From: Whitmania pigra
Taxonomy: Eukaryota; Annelida; Clitellata; Hirudinida; Haemopidae
DNA length: 64,000 nt
NCBI GenBank assembly: GCA_021613335.1
Contig: JAJTWR010000251.1
Span: forward strand, 3,778,501-3,842,500
Direction: 5' to 3'
The notes under the pieces are model-generated. The model was not told where the DNA came from, searched no databases, and worked only from the letters and a program-made list of their open reading frames with translations. This document shows positions 11,875 to 24,938 of this stretch, in pieces. The position numbers were made by a program, and so were the translations under genes. Position 1 is the first letter of the stretch. Each line of letters begins with the position of its first letter.

Positions 11875-13430
11875 CAGTGCTAGAAATATTGTTACGACAT
11901 ACCCACTTTTTGTGGATAATTTCCTTATAAATTAATTTATTGAAATTTTCAGCAATTATATAAAACACCATTTGTAAACATCGTGCAAAATTTCCTTTCA
12001 TGTGGGTTAATGGTTCCCGTAAATTATGCAAATGAACCATTTTTGGCCTGGAAATAATATTACGACAGTTTCCGTTTTGGACTCGTTTCATCAATTTCAA
12101 GGGCTTATTGGAAAGATCAAACATTAAATTGTCATTAAAAAGGCTATATAAAGGAGTGTGAAATTCAAAACTTCCTTTTACATTCATTTCATCATGGGGT
12201 AGAAAGCAGGTTTGACAGAAGGAGAAAGAAGACAAGTTAAGGCCTTTAGGAAGGCAAACTATTCAATAAGAAAGATTGCAAATGAGTTGAATAGATCAAA
12301 TGTTTTTTGGATGATCCAGACTCATATGGGAAGTACAAGGGCGGAGGACCGAAAAAACTCTTGAATCAGATTCAGAGACGTCTCATCAGGGAGGCTTCAC
12401 AAGGAGAATATTTGTGTAAACAGCTAAAAGATAAGCTGGACTTGGATGTCTATGTTAGGACAGTCTGCAATTATCTTAATTCAAGTGGACAGTTGAAATA
12501 CGAAATGCGAAAGCGAGCTCCAGCGTTGAAAGTCCATCACAAGAAAAACGCCTCCTCTGGGCCAAAGAGAGGGTCAGCTACAACGAAAGATGGGAACGCG
12601 TAATTTTCACAGATGAAAAAAAATTCAACCTTGATGGTCCAGATGGCTATAAATATTACTGGCATGATCTTAGAAAAGAAAGATGTTTTTTTTTAGCAGA
12701 AAACACGGAGGAGGCTCTGTGATGATATGGGGAGGAATTTCAGCATTCGGGAGGACGGAACTGGTGCTTTTGAAAGGGAGGCAGGACTCTCAGAAGTACA
12801 TCAAAATGATCAAAGATCATCTCATTCCTTTTGCTGAAGCAAAACAACATGAATTTCAGCAAGATAATGCTCCTATTTATGTTTCCAAGGCAACCAGAGC
12901 ATTTTTCCAGGAGTCCAACATGCAAGTGATGGACTGGCCTGCGTGTTCACCTAACTTGAATCCGATTGAAAATGTCTGGGGCTTTCTTTCAAGATTAGTT
13001 TATGGCAATGGACAGCAATATAACATAGAAAATGAATTGAAAAAGGGATTTGGAGCGCCTGGAAAAATTTGGATGAAAAGGTCATCAAAACACTGATTTT
13101 CTCCATGAAGAATAAGTGCATAGATGTTATTTCTAAGAAAGGAGGAATGACATCTTATTGAAACATTGTTTCATTTAGTTTTAAATAAAAATTTTTGCCA
13201 AAATACTGAAATTCATGAGTTTTTTGTAACCTGTCGTAACAATATTTCTATGCAAAAAAATGGATTTTTGTGGGATTTGCGCTTAATTCTTGATCAAAGT
13301 GAAAAAAAAATAAACGAGTTATATTATTTAAAGATATTATACAGCTCTTTTAAATTTGAGCTTCGTACGATAATTTAAACTTAAGTTATTACAAAAAATG
13401 GGGACTGTCGTAACATTTTTTCTTGCACTG
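11875..13430 (+). mobile_element. Tc1-like transposon, copy A (complete ends, dead)
   Basis: Terminal inverted repeats start CAGTGCTAGAAATATTGTTA on the left and CAGTGCAAGAAAAAATGTTA on the right, both followed by CGACA. The element is flanked by the TA target duplication (873-874 and 431-432 in the last three digits). Length 1,556 bp, usual for Tc1. It encloses the broken transposase at 12194-13096. Confidence 0.92.
12194..13096 (+). pseudogene. Tc1 transposase pseudogene (copy A)
   Basis: The start ATG is followed two codons later by TAG. A paired-type HTH region is readable (RKANYSIRKIANELN), and the frame shifts near 12300. The catalytic half shows VIFTDEKKF (first Asp), IWGGIS, QQDNAPIY (second Asp) and SPNLNPIENVWG (Glu), a DD34E pattern with all three catalytic residues kept. 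A further frame break lies near 12605-12680. Without the early stop and shifts it would be a standard Tc1 DDE transposase. Confidence 0.9.
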
Positions 13431-13716
13431 TATAAATATTGTCATACTTTATTAAGGTGAAACTTAGTATTTTGCATTTTTGCCTAGTTTATCAATGTCT
13501 GCCCCTGACTGATGCGGTAGCAACTCGAAGCTAACTTGTCAGATGTCCATCTGTAAGCTTCGGTATCGACTTTTAGTAAATTTCATCCTTGAAAAAACTT
13601 GCTCTCAACAATATGTGCTGCCAAAAAGTGAAATCATTTTCCTGCAAATTTGGATGCTTTCCATACACATAGTCTTTGTAAAAAAAAAAAGGTTATCAAG
13701 TCTTTGTTATCATATA

Positions 13717-15258
13717 CAGTCAGGACGGAAACCATAAGGACACCCCATTATTTCGTAATAAAGAAATATCTCGATAAAGAAAGATTTGATTGTGGGGAAA
13801 TTTTAATATGTTATGTATTTATACATTTGTGATTATCTCTTAAATTTTCATCAAAATATGTTTATGCATTAATTTTAAAATTCCAAAAACGTGATTTCGG
13901 GGCGTCCAATAACCATAAAAGACACTTACAAAAATCATCGAAAAATGACTAAAAACTTCGTGAAAAAACACGAAAAAAGTTTATTAATATGAAATAATGT
14001 TTCCTTTATTTTCAATAACTTTAAAACATCTGTTGTCCATTGATTTTATTAGAGTTTTTAAGAATTTTCTGTCCAGTTCTTTCCATGCACTCCTAATGGC
14101 GTTTTACAGGTCAGATTTTGAGTTCCATTATGGTAAACAAGTCTTGACACATTCCTCAGACATTTTCTATAAGATTTAAAACCAGGAAACAAGCTGGCCA
14201 ACTCATAACTTTCAAATTTCTCCTCAGGAAAAATGTCTTTGTCAACTTGGAAATGTGGATCGGGACATTATGTTGCTGGAAAATAAAAAATTTTCCATAA
14301 TAATTTTCCCCAAAAGGCAACTTTTGATCTCCTAAAACTTTGATGTCATCCACCAAAGACGGTTTCCCATCCAGAAAGGCTAATTCAGTCAATCCTTCAC
14401 TGGAAATTCCTCCCCAAATCAACACCGACCCTGCTCCATGATTTGACTAAAAAATGTCTCTTTTTCTAATCTGAGGTCATGCCAGTAGAACTGATGACCA
14501 TCAGGTCCATCCAGGTTAAATTTCTTCTCATAATATTGCCCAAACCATCTCTGTTTGAGAATATGGTTTTGCCCCATTCCACTTTTGCCAACTTGTGATG
14601 GTTTTTAAGAGCTGGAATTTTTAATCTTTTTCATATGATAAAATACTACTAGATCTCAAATACCTTAACACTGTACTTTTACAATTTCTTAAATCAAGTT
14701 CATTTCTAATTTGATTTGCCGAAAATTTATCTGAAGAAGCCTTTCTTACCAGGAGTCTCTGCTGACAAATCGTCAGTTTTTTGGGTATTCCATGATCATT
14801 TTTTGCACCATATTTTTCAGGATCCTTTACGTAGTTCCAGTTGACTGTCTTGGATTGCTTAAGCTCATTGATCAAATAATTTGCTTGTCTGAAGGCCTCA
14901 ATCTTGTCAGACAACTTTTTCCATCTAGCCATTTATAAAATAGTAATTTTCTAAACATCACATCAATTTTTAACTCTTTTTGGATTTATATATCGATAAT
15001 ATTTGCATAAAGTGCATTTTGGTTGCATAACTATGACAAATTTCAAGTTTTATTGGAAATAACTAAGGATGTCCTTAACGTTTTCAAACGGCCATAAAAT
15101 GCTATTTTACATATTTTACAAGATCTACTCGTTAAATTTCTTTGAAATTTTGCGGGATGTTTTGTCTACCATAAAGAGTTATTATATAAAAAATTGAACT
15201 TATATTTAACGAGTTATCACAAAAATATAGGGTGTCCTTAAGGTTTCCGTCCAGACTG
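13717..15258 (-). mobile_element. Tc1-like transposon, copy B (complete ends, dead)
   Basis: Terminal inverted repeats begin CAGTCAGGACGGAAACCATA and CAGTCTGGACGGAAACCTTA, each followed by AGGACACC, with TA on both sides. Length 1,542 bp. It belongs to a different Tc1 family from copy A, and its transposase runs on the minus strand. Confidence 0.92.
14150..14932 (-). pseudogene. Tc1 transposase pseudogene (copy B)
   Basis: The N-terminal half (14932-14621, starting MARWKKLSDKIEAFRQANY) holds the HTH region. The catalytic half (14425-14156) keeps LIWGGIS and a degraded LNLIENV. The second catalytic Asp is replaced by His: QQHNVPIH where Tc1 enzymes have QQDNAPIH. The two halves are in different frames, so the gene is inactive. 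Confidence 0.88.
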
Positions 15259-15545
15259 TATCTCCTCAAGTCCATATCAGACTGTAATTCTATCAGCTCC
15301 ATTTGAAGGCTCTCAGGACTGTCCTCTGGTGCAACATCAAATGGTTTGAAATCTTTTCGCATTTCCTGAAATCTTCAAATCCGTTTGTAAATTCATTGCA
15401 TTACTTGTCAACATTTTCAGCATACTTGGAACAATCCAAATCAGCTATTTCTGAGAGCAAGAGTAAGAAAATGTGTCAGTGTTGTTCTACTCAACTCAAC
15501 TATGTCTTGAAATTTTTAATTTTTTTTTCGAATGAAGAAATATGT

Positions 15546-16290
15546 TCATACATATTGTTCACCAATTCTTGGGAGTTTGAGGAATGCAGGCATCATGAAA
15601 AAAGAGTGGAGGATGTTTAAGGATTCATTAGTGAGTTGATTGCTTTCAATTGCTAATAGATTAACGTTAAAGTCGCCCATTACTATGAATTTTCCGTTGT
15701 CTTTGATCATGTAAGACAAGAATTCTGAAAATTCCACGACAATGTCCTCCCTTAGGCCTTGACGATATCTCTTCGATTCATTCCCTGTACCTGACTCGTC
15801 TCCGGAGGATATAGCGACTACTTCGGCCAAGAACTCATCAGGCAATCCATAGATTACCAGATTGTTGGCTCTCAGCTTTCGATTAAGGCTATTGTTGTCT
15901 TGAGGCGAATGTTTTCCTGGCTGAGTTTTCTCACCTTTCCAATCAATGTCGTCACCTCCTCTTTGATCACTGATTTAATCAGTCCAGGCAACTCCTCTCT
16001 GGTCATCTCCCTTATAGACTTCAAAATCTTTGCCTTGATTTTGTCGGCCAAATTATCAATTGTAAACCCATCAAACTCCTCTCGTTTTGCATTCTTTCGT
16101 GACATTTTACAGAGGAGTGTCGAACTGCGATTACCAAGCAATGGAACAAACGAAAGCACCGCAAAAACCTACCAGAAACGAAAATTTAAGCACCGGCAAA
16201 AAGCGGGAAACGACGGCGATTCAAATGTTACTAATTTTAATTTTATCAAATTCTTTCTAAGAAAAACAGTAGAAAAACGAAACTAATGGA
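15546..16290 (-). mobile_element. Collapsed LINE: ORF1 joined to endonuclease fragment
   Basis: Minus-strand readings show a coiled-coil ORF1-like piece (16110-15872, including REMTREELPGLIKSVIKEE) running into ESRELRANNLVIYGLPDEF, typical of ORF1 RNA-binding domains. It then runs without the expected spacer into an endonuclease piece, KFIVMGDFNVNLL (about 15690-15650). The adjacency implies an internal deletion. No RT is present. Confidence 0.65.
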
Positions 16291-16608
16291 AACATTCGAC
16301 CTTTCCAGCTCGTTACATCGTTTATTACATAATTAGATTACTTAAAAGACTTTTTTGTATTGAACTCAAATATTTGATAAAATCATGCAGTCACTCGGGT
16401 TAAAAATTAACATTTAAATTTAAATGTATAAATTACTCTTAAATTTAAAGTCAACACACAATCATACTTAGGTTCAATATTTGCCTAAACATTAATTCAC
16501 AGAATCATAACAAAGGAATATTTGAATTAAAATAATGAGAAAAAAACACATTGCTAAGTGGTTGAGAATTGTGCAGCCAATACTGCTTTTAAGTGCTTGA
16601 ATTGAAAA

Positions 16609-19600
16609 TCAAAGTTTTGTTGAAAGACCACCATTAGAAGTCATGTCTTTTTGCAAGTTTGCATCACTGTCTTGGTTAAGAATCTGGAAAGTATAAATTA
16701 ATAATAATGTTAAGAACTTAATATGTATTTTTTTAAATATATAATCAAAAATCCCGTTATTGTTACAGAGGGCTTGGGCAAAAGAAGATGAATTGCAAAC
16801 ATGATGAGTTTTGTTTTAACTTTACATGCAGGAAAGCAACCACATTATCCAACTTTGAACCATGTTCATAAACATAATCAAAAACAGATATATAATTCAT
16901 TTATATCAAATGTTGACGTAACAAAGAACTGCAATCAAAGAACAATTCAATCAAATGTCAACCTCATCAAAAGAAGGTGATTGAAGGTTATGACAGTTCT
17001 TCTGACAACAATCAATAAGCAGAGACTTGCTTGGTTTGTCATCAGATCCTGATTTTGAGAGTTAATTAGTTTTATTAAGTTCATTAATAAATTCATAAAT
17101 ATAAATTATAATAATTTAATAAGTCTTATAAGAATATTAGCATTTTATATTATTATTCCTTGCAATAAAATGTTAAGTGACAAACATGTAAAAAAATGAA
17201 TTTGCATGAACTCAATAAAATTTTAAAATGCTGAGACTGCAATTAATTTCAAATTATTATTTATTTCAAAATTGAAATAATTTTCACTTGCATTTACAAT
17301 GCTAATAATTTGATAATTAATCTCCTGAGCATGCATTTGATAATGTTGTTTTGAAGCAGCATTATTAAAGAAGTTTTGTGGAAAAAAATGAGTAACACAT
17401 CAAGTGTTTAAAAATTTAAATCAAACAAACAAATATTGAAGCACTCAAACTCACTGAATATGAGGCTGACAATAACTCCGATAAAAATTGTAAGTAAGCA
17501 GCCAATGGCACTGTACCAGAGAAATGAAATTTCATACATTTTGTTGATGCCCGAGCTGTGTTATACGTAATGAATAAATGGTTACTCATTAAATGTTTTA
17601 TCAAATTTCCATTATTTAATAATAAAAATACATAATGAATCATTTAACAGTCTATATATCTACCAACACATTAACTCATCTATCCAATCCTCCATTAATC
17701 CATCCATTACACACTAACATGATCAAATATTCCAAAGTATATTAAAAACAATTTCAAAAAAATCTACCCCTGATCAGGAAACATTGATGTGGTTGTTGAG
17801 CTGAAGATTTGTGAGGTGGAAAACCAATGAGTTGCAGTTGTCGTGAGAGTCGAGTCATCGGAACAATTGGCAACCGAGATCGGTAGGTTGTTCACATGTG
17901 GCTTTTGGACAAATGTTCCGATGGCCAGCCACAGTGAAAATATGGATGAAATAACGCATCCTGATATGGCACCCTAAAATTTAGTCGATTCATAAAAGGA
18001 TGTAGCCAGCTGAATAATTACAATTGAACAATAACACATAGTTAAAAACTAATATAAGTCTATTTAATTTTTAATTTGTCATTAAACAACTGAACTAAAT
18101 TGTGATACAATATTTATATAGAATTATTTTCTGAATCTTTCAATTTTCAATGCTAACAACAATGTTAGTATAAATGCTTAAAAAAAATACCACATTAACA
18201 TAAGTGCCAGCATACAAATAAAAAATCGTTATTTGCAAAAATGAATGTTTAATAATGCCATATTCCAAAGAATGTATCTAATTATTTCTTACTTTGGCAT
18301 TGGCAAAGGGGAAAAGACCTCCGAGCAGGTACATTCCGAGACTGGGACCCATTGTTGCACCAGAGAAACTCAGAGAAGCCTGGAAGGACATTTCGAGGTT
18401 TTAGAATGTAATAATAACTCAAATAATCATTACTCTCAAAAAAAAACATAACCAAACAACAATGGAAATTGCATTGAAAGTTTAAATCAACTGAATTATT
18501 CTACAAAATAAATTATTGAGTAATGAGAATTCATCACTACCCAAAAAACACCTCAAACACTACTAATTACATTAAATATATTATATTATTCCAAACTTCT
18601 ACTAATTACATTAAATATATTATATTATTCCAAACTTCAGATTGCAACAAACCTGAAGTACGTGACCTCCGACCAATTTGGCTAGAAAAGCCATGCCGAG
18701 AGCCAAAACCCCAAAAATTAAAACTGAAATAATTGTAAAGATGTCAGTTTTTGATAATCTAATTTATTCATTCACTTTTTCATTCAAACAAAAAAAAATA
18801 AGCAATTAATGATACAAAAAAATTAATGTCTAAATAGGCCAAGATAGGTTCTGTTGCTTTATGCAAGTATTCCATTATAATTTGTTAAACAGAATTAAAT
18901 TAGAAAAGTCATGAAGTAATTCTAAATAATAAAAAAATTGCAAAACAAATAAATAATTTTAAATCTTTGAACAAACCGAGCACTTTGATGATGACCGCCT
19001 TTATTTGCTCAGATTTTTCTTTGAAGAACTGAGATATCAAGTCTTGCCACGTGACAGCAGCACACGAGTTCAGAGTGCTCGACATGGAACTACAAGTTGT
19101 TAAACATGGAAATATTTGGAAGGACAATGACATTAGGCAATTCGTAATCAATTAATCTAAATTACTCGAGTAATTAATTAACCTTTTAACAACATTAAAT
19201 TACCTAAGCGCTCCACTGAAAAGAACTGCCAGGAACACCCCCGGCACACCAGGGTAGTTGAGGACATCAATAATGAAGAAAGGAACAAGCTGCGTAGGAA
19301 TGTTGATAAATGAATGACGTCGAAAAGTCATATCTTTTTATTCGTACCACTTTGGAGCTTAAATACAAGTTCAATGCTTATGAATTTTGATCTTAATTCC
19401 AGTTCAGAAAGTAGTTCCAATGAAAGTAGAAAGAGTGATCTTTACAAAAATCTGGAACTCGCTCCAAGAGCTATCAGGAGATAGTGTCAGCTGGTACTTT
19501 TTCATGTTTTAAAACTTTCTCTCTCACTTTTTAATTGTTGTTGATTGTGCTTTGAGAAATTTGATGATTTGTTCTGCTGTCTTGTTTCTGCAGTTCCTTT

Positions 19601-22600
19601 TTTGGTTGTTGTTGCTTTTGTTTTTCATTAATGAAATTAATTGTCTTCTTCTTTGATTATGTTAGAGAGGAGTATAGGGTGTCCTTTGACCAAATTTTTT
19701 GAAATAAATAAATAAAACTAATACATCCCTTGAATAACTGAAGAGCATGAGATAAGTGGCCATTTTGAAGTCCCAGCATGCTCAAAATTATGCTCATATT
19801 TACTTACAGCTCTAATAAAAATTATGTTCCTTATTTATATTTGTCTATTATATAACAATAGAATTAATATTACAAAATGTTCAATATTTTAATAATATTT
19901 AATTAGAATAATATGTACTGTATTATAATATTTCTTCAAAGTTATGCCAAGAATTTGTATTAAGTGTAATACAGTACACAGTAATCTTATATTTAGGAAC
20001 CACAAACTCACAAATGGGAAGTCTGTTTATTGATGCTACTGCAACTTTATAATGAGGCAATAAGTGATGGATAGTATTTCAAAACAAATGATTTAAAATC
20101 TAGAAATCCTTTTTGTGATCATTGTTAATTTGAAATCATTGTTTTTGTGTGATTTTGATTATTACTTCAGTTAATTTTTTGATGATAGATGATTTTTTTC
20201 ATAATTAACAATCACGAAATCACTTTAAAATATATACATTTAATATTAAAGTAATTAATATATTGACATATTCTTTTCTATAACATTTTTATCAAATCTC
20301 CCACTTTATTTCTAAGCATATTAAAATGAATACTTTTACAGTAGTCTGACTATTGAATCGTGTTTATGTGTCTTTTATGTTTTAATATTTCTATTGTATG
20401 AGTTGTACATTTTTTTGCTCTGAATTGTGCTGCAACAAATTGTCCTGTCAGGATTTACTTACAGCTCCCATAAAAATTACGAGATCATGTTTATATTTAC
20501 TTATAGCTTAAAAAAATTTCTTTTTTTTTCAGTTTCTTTAAATTATTAATTTATTTCTTGAGTAATAAACTTCAATAAGTAAAAAATAAGCGGTTAACAA
20601 TTGATTCATTATAATCTATGACATTGGCCATTGACATTGACAAGATAGCTAATTGTCCTAGGAACATCGAGACTATAAACCAACCTGGTTAGGATTACTG
20701 ATCTTCTTGCTTCCAAGTGGATCACAACCCAAGTTGGCATAATAAGCATATACTGCAAGTCCAACCATTGATGCCAGTACATTCATGACAATGAGGAAGG
20801 GAATGTTTAGAATCACAGACCTGTGGTTATCAACTAATCCATGTTAACTTGTTACTAGCAATTCAGACTTTGTTTTAGATAAATTAATTTGATTATTAAT
20901 AACATATATAGTATAATACACAGCATAATAATAATTGTACTTTCAATGGTTTTAAGACCAAAGCAATAAAATGGCAAATAATATAAAAGGAGCAAGTTCA
21001 TGAAGGAAACATTAATTTAAAAACAACTAATGTTAAATTGGTTTTCATACTTTTCTTAATATGAGTACTAGTTTCCATGACTCACAGTTGAGCTTTTCGA
21101 AGTGTTGGCAGGGAGCAGTACCTCTGAACGCTGACTTGTCCAACACCAAATATGGTCAGAGTGGAAAAAGTACCTCCGATTACTGTCGACCAAAAGGACA
21201 GTCTTTGCGTCGGGTCAGGATTGAAGCTGATTGCACGTGGAAAAGATTTACTTATTACAAATTAATTATAAAATTTAACAAAATCCAATTAATTAACTTA
21301 TAAATTGTTGGCAAATGAAGAAAGTTTCTTTATTGACAATTGAATTTTTTCTTAAAATAAATGATTTAATTTATAACAGATCAAATAGACTTGATTAAAA
21401 TTATTTAAACTATAAATAAGCAGTTCAATGCACATAAATAATAATTTTAGAATATTAGAGCAATCGATAGTTAATTCATTTCTTGAATTTCTTACTCAAA
21501 AAATATCAGTCTCCCTCCAGCAGCATTCAAGTTCCACACTTCACTCAAACTCCCAACACTCATGATTGCCTGCAAAATCAGATTTTAAAAAAATACTCAG
21601 AAACTATAAAAACCCTAACATAATCAAAAGTATTAATGGTAATTACTAAATAGTGAAGCGTTAACAAATAATTATATTAAATAATAAATTATTAATAACA
21701 ATTAAGCAATCAACTGATTATCAATAATAATAATAAACTGACCCGAACAACAATGAATATCATGCCTCCGACCATTATTACAGCTTGAAACACGTCAGTC
21801 CATATGACTCCTCTCAAACCTCCCTAAATTTCAATTCAATCAAAAAGTAAACAATTTTAATAACGAGAAACCAATTCCAATAAATAAATAAATTAATGTT
21901 TATAATTATAGTTAGTGTTACCATAGAGTTGTTAAAAGTAAGAGCACAGCAGTTATTGCAGTGTGATGGTGATTTAATTATTATAAAGTGATAAATAACA
22001 ATAATATATAGTATAACAATTATGAAAAATAATAACGTTAATAATAAACATCAGTAGCGCAGTTAACTTGCTAAAAATACAAGCAGTTGTATACATCAAA
22101 ATTAAACGTAAATATTTGTATGAAACACTATTTAAACAAAAAATTGCACTAGAACATAATTTAGTATTAAGTTTAATTTATTCATTTTTACGAAATAAAA
22201 TAACAACAATAATAAATATAAAATTTAGAAAAGTTGAGAACAATAACAAAATTGCTGACTCTTCTTGAATATCTCATCAATTTATTGATACCTGAAGAAT
22301 TGATTTAAAACCCCAATAACGTTTAAATTGTGAGCATAATAATGTCGTAAAATCAAGCATCTGAATGTAGTTCAACTCATTATTATCAATAAAACATAAA
22401 AAATGTCAGTTTATTGGTGCTTGAAAATGATACAATAAAAGCAGGTTGCGATATTTTTTTATGAATTTTAACCACATTTTTCCATTCGGACCTCTGAGAA
22501 ACAAACCCAAAACAGTCAATATTAGGTTCATATTTGGATTTGCATACTGTTATTGTAATGATATCACAGTGATGCTACATGTTATACTAAATTTAAATTA

Positions 22601-23951
22601 CATTGATGTTACATTGATAGTGCATTGATATTTTTCTCTATTCATTGAACATGTGTGCAATGCCCAACTTAAATAAAAATTGATCAGTAGGTAGTAATGA
22701 TGCAGAAAACATCTCATGAGTTTGAGCTTCCTTGTTGACTCACTTGAACCTTAAACTTTGACCTTTGTTTACAACTCTTGGCCCAAAGTAAATATTAGGT
22801 TAGCTTGATATTATGTTTGGGATCAAATATTAGATTTTTCAAAATATTCCTGTGCTTTATGCGTTGGTAAGTCATGAAGTTTGATACTTTTCAACTCATT
22901 TCAAAATTAAAATATGCAAACATTCTGTTCAATTAGAAAGTTTAAAAAAATCACCAGGGTTGTGTAGATGGTCGAAATAACTCCAGCACCAAGGATGGAA
23001 ATATAGAGGTTCAGTCCACAGGCTGCTTCCATAGCTGTGGCTGGAGTATACAGAGTGATGCCCATATGGAAAACCTTTTCAAATAATCAAGGAAGAAACA
23101 TCTTAATGTGCTAAAAACTGCAATACACATTCTGATTAAATTGCACAATCTGCATAAAAGCTGCATTTAAATAGATTAGAATTTAGAATTAATTCAAACA
23201 AGATCTGATAATCAAGTCATACAAAACTTACACATCCCAGCAGCATGCTAACAGTGCCAAGCAACTTTGTAGTTTTGGATTTAAATCTGGCCTCAAGATA
23301 CTGAATGTTTATTTATTTAGTTTTTTGTAAATGTTTTGTAAATATATATTATTTATAAATGATAACCTATAAACCTCTAACACGAAAATACACATTAAAA
23401 AAAAGAATAGGTTGCATCATCAGCTTAATTAGCATTTTAAGCAAGACAATATGTCATATGTAAGTAGGATTTTAATCAAATCAATTTAATTTAATTTTCA
23501 TAAATATCAGTTCCTATGGATTTCATCATTCTCCTTTTAAAATTGTGTCACTTAATTAAGATATCAACACTCAGTTTATTAAAAGCATATCATTACATAA
23601 ATTACTCACCTCAAAGGCACTGGTCACTTTTATTTTGTAAAACATTGGCACTATAAAAACCGCAGACAAGAAGCATGCAATGCAGTATCCAATTGTTCTC
23701 ATGAAAAGCTGTGTTCCTTTTGTGTACATTTCGGCTGGTGTGCCGAGAACCATTATACCACTTAAGAATGAAACAAGCATGGACAAAGCAACCGGCAAAG
23801 TTTTCATGTTTCTGTTTCCAACCAATATTTCATTCGGACTTCTCTGTCTTCCACCGGTGAAAGCATGATAGATCCCGATCGCAAAGGATACGATCAACAC
23901 TCCGGCAAATAAGCAATAATCCACAATGTGGAAACCTTTTTGCACCGACAT
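16609..23951 (-). CDS. SLC5-family sodium-coupled solute transporter (SMCT/SMVT-like)
   Basis: Fifteen exons splice in phase to 595 residues: 23951-23610, 23300-23232, 23074-22955, 21823-21743, 21569-21496, 21226-21086, 20820-20685, 19289-19204, 19089-18977, 18723-18653, 18379-18293, 17973-17768, 17555-17455, 17048-16963 and 16683-16609. Start: ATG at 23951 (MSVQKGFHIVDY). The protein is a polytopic plasma-membrane Na+ symporter of LeuT-like fold. Signatures include VALSMLVSFLSGIMVLGTPA, GGLRGVIWTDVFQAVIM, FGVGQVSVQRYCSLPT and FSGATMGPSLGMYLLGGLFP. Closest group by eye is the monocarboxylate/multivitamin transporters (SLC5A5, A6, A8, A12). Exon 12 gives an extracellular Ser/Thr-rich loop. The tail ends STKL, a class I PDZ-ligand pattern as known for SMCT proteins. 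The substrate cannot be decided from sequence. Confidence 0.92.
18561..18638. repeat. 39-bp tandem duplication in SLC5 intron 10
   Basis: Two almost identical units beginning TACTAATTACATTAAATATA at 18561 and 18600. They end just before the exon 10 donor region and do not alter coding sequence. Confidence 0.9.
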
Positions 23952-24099
23952 CGTCACATCGACTAAAAGTCAACTTTGCCTCCGATCAAATTACTAATCC
24001 TCTGCGACCAGCCCCTATCGTTCAAAAGCACCTCGGCGAAAGATCTTTTGCCCTACAGCCAATGAGAGAGTTCCTAAATGTCATAATGAATTTAAAGGC

Positions 24100-24400
24100 T
24101 CCTAGACTATACAACAAAGGAGACGATATAACGAATAACGAATTAGACGTTATAACGAAGTTAAATATTTGTATTTGTCATGTAAAAATTATTTAAATAT
24201 TGTGGCAGACGAAATAACAAAGTTAAATATTTTTAATTGTCATGTTAAAATTTTTTAAATATTGTGGTAGACAAAAAGACGAAATAAATAGGTTCTTATA
24301 AAGAATTTTTAAATTTAAAAAATATATATAACAAATTTTTAAATTTAAAAAATTTTTAAATTATTTTTACATGACAAATACAAATTTGAACCAACGAATA
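24100..24400. repeat. AT-rich tandem and inverted repeats upstream of the SLC5 gene
   Basis: A unit of roughly 64 bp (GAAGTTAAATATTTGTATTT, then GTCATGTAAAAATTATTTAA) occurs twice between about 24150 and 24290. An inverted copy (TTTTTACATGACAAATACAA) follows at 24364, giving hairpin potential. It is probably a decayed MITE. The SLC5 promoter should lie between here and 23951. Confidence 0.6.
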
Positions 24401-24472
24401 AAAGATAATATATTTAATTTATTCGCTAGAGTTTTAGAATTTGTGCTTCTTTCACCATTATTGTATATTCGA

Positions 24473-24640
24473 CTTGTCTTCCGCCAGCAGACACTTATAT
24501 AATGGTAAAAGCCTAGTCTCTAACGTGGCTGAAGTTAGCAGACACTCACATTTATTTCTTAATGCGAAGATTCAAATTATAATATTTGGAAACTACGTTA
24601 CAAATGCTTTTTAAAAATGTCCATATCTCAATCAACAGAA
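24473..24640 (+). repeat. Left arm of a 150-bp inverted repeat
   Basis: Begins CTTGTCTTCCGCCAGCAGAC and includes CTGAAGTTAGCAGACACT and ATATTTGGAAACTACGTT. The reverse complement, with small differences, lies at 28070-28225. The arms enclose about 3.4 kb holding the unrecognised gene. Confidence 0.85.
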
Positions 24641-24938
24641 AACTTTGTTTATTTTAAATTATTTGAAAAAACATAAATAAAAGTACAGAAATAAAACATT
24701 AAGCTTCAGTATTTAAATTTATGTAAATAATAATTTATTTGTTTAGAAATACGTAAGTCTAAATATTTATAACATTATTACACACCCAGAATCATCGCTA
24801 CTTTCTAATAAACCAAACTTTCAAAATAAACACGGTCCGGAAAAACCACGCAACTCGAACTCTACAAATAATCTCGAGAAAATTTATCAACTTTTATTGT
24901 GTATCGTGACGAATACAATTGTGATGGCAACATGTAAA

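Larger units (their letters stand above)
13440..15480 (-). mobile_element. hAT (ZBED5/GTF2IRD2-like) remnant split by a Tc1 insertion
   Basis: Minus-strand sequence upstream of the Tc1 (15362-15261) reads FKPFDVAPEDSPESLQMELI, the conserved C-terminal region of this hAT group. It breaks exactly at the Tc1 TA site and resumes at 13714-13520 with RKMISLFGSTY and then KFTKSRYRS, the dimerisation block, containing a stop. The hAT copy was therefore already in place when the Tc1 jumped into it. Confidence 0.75.
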
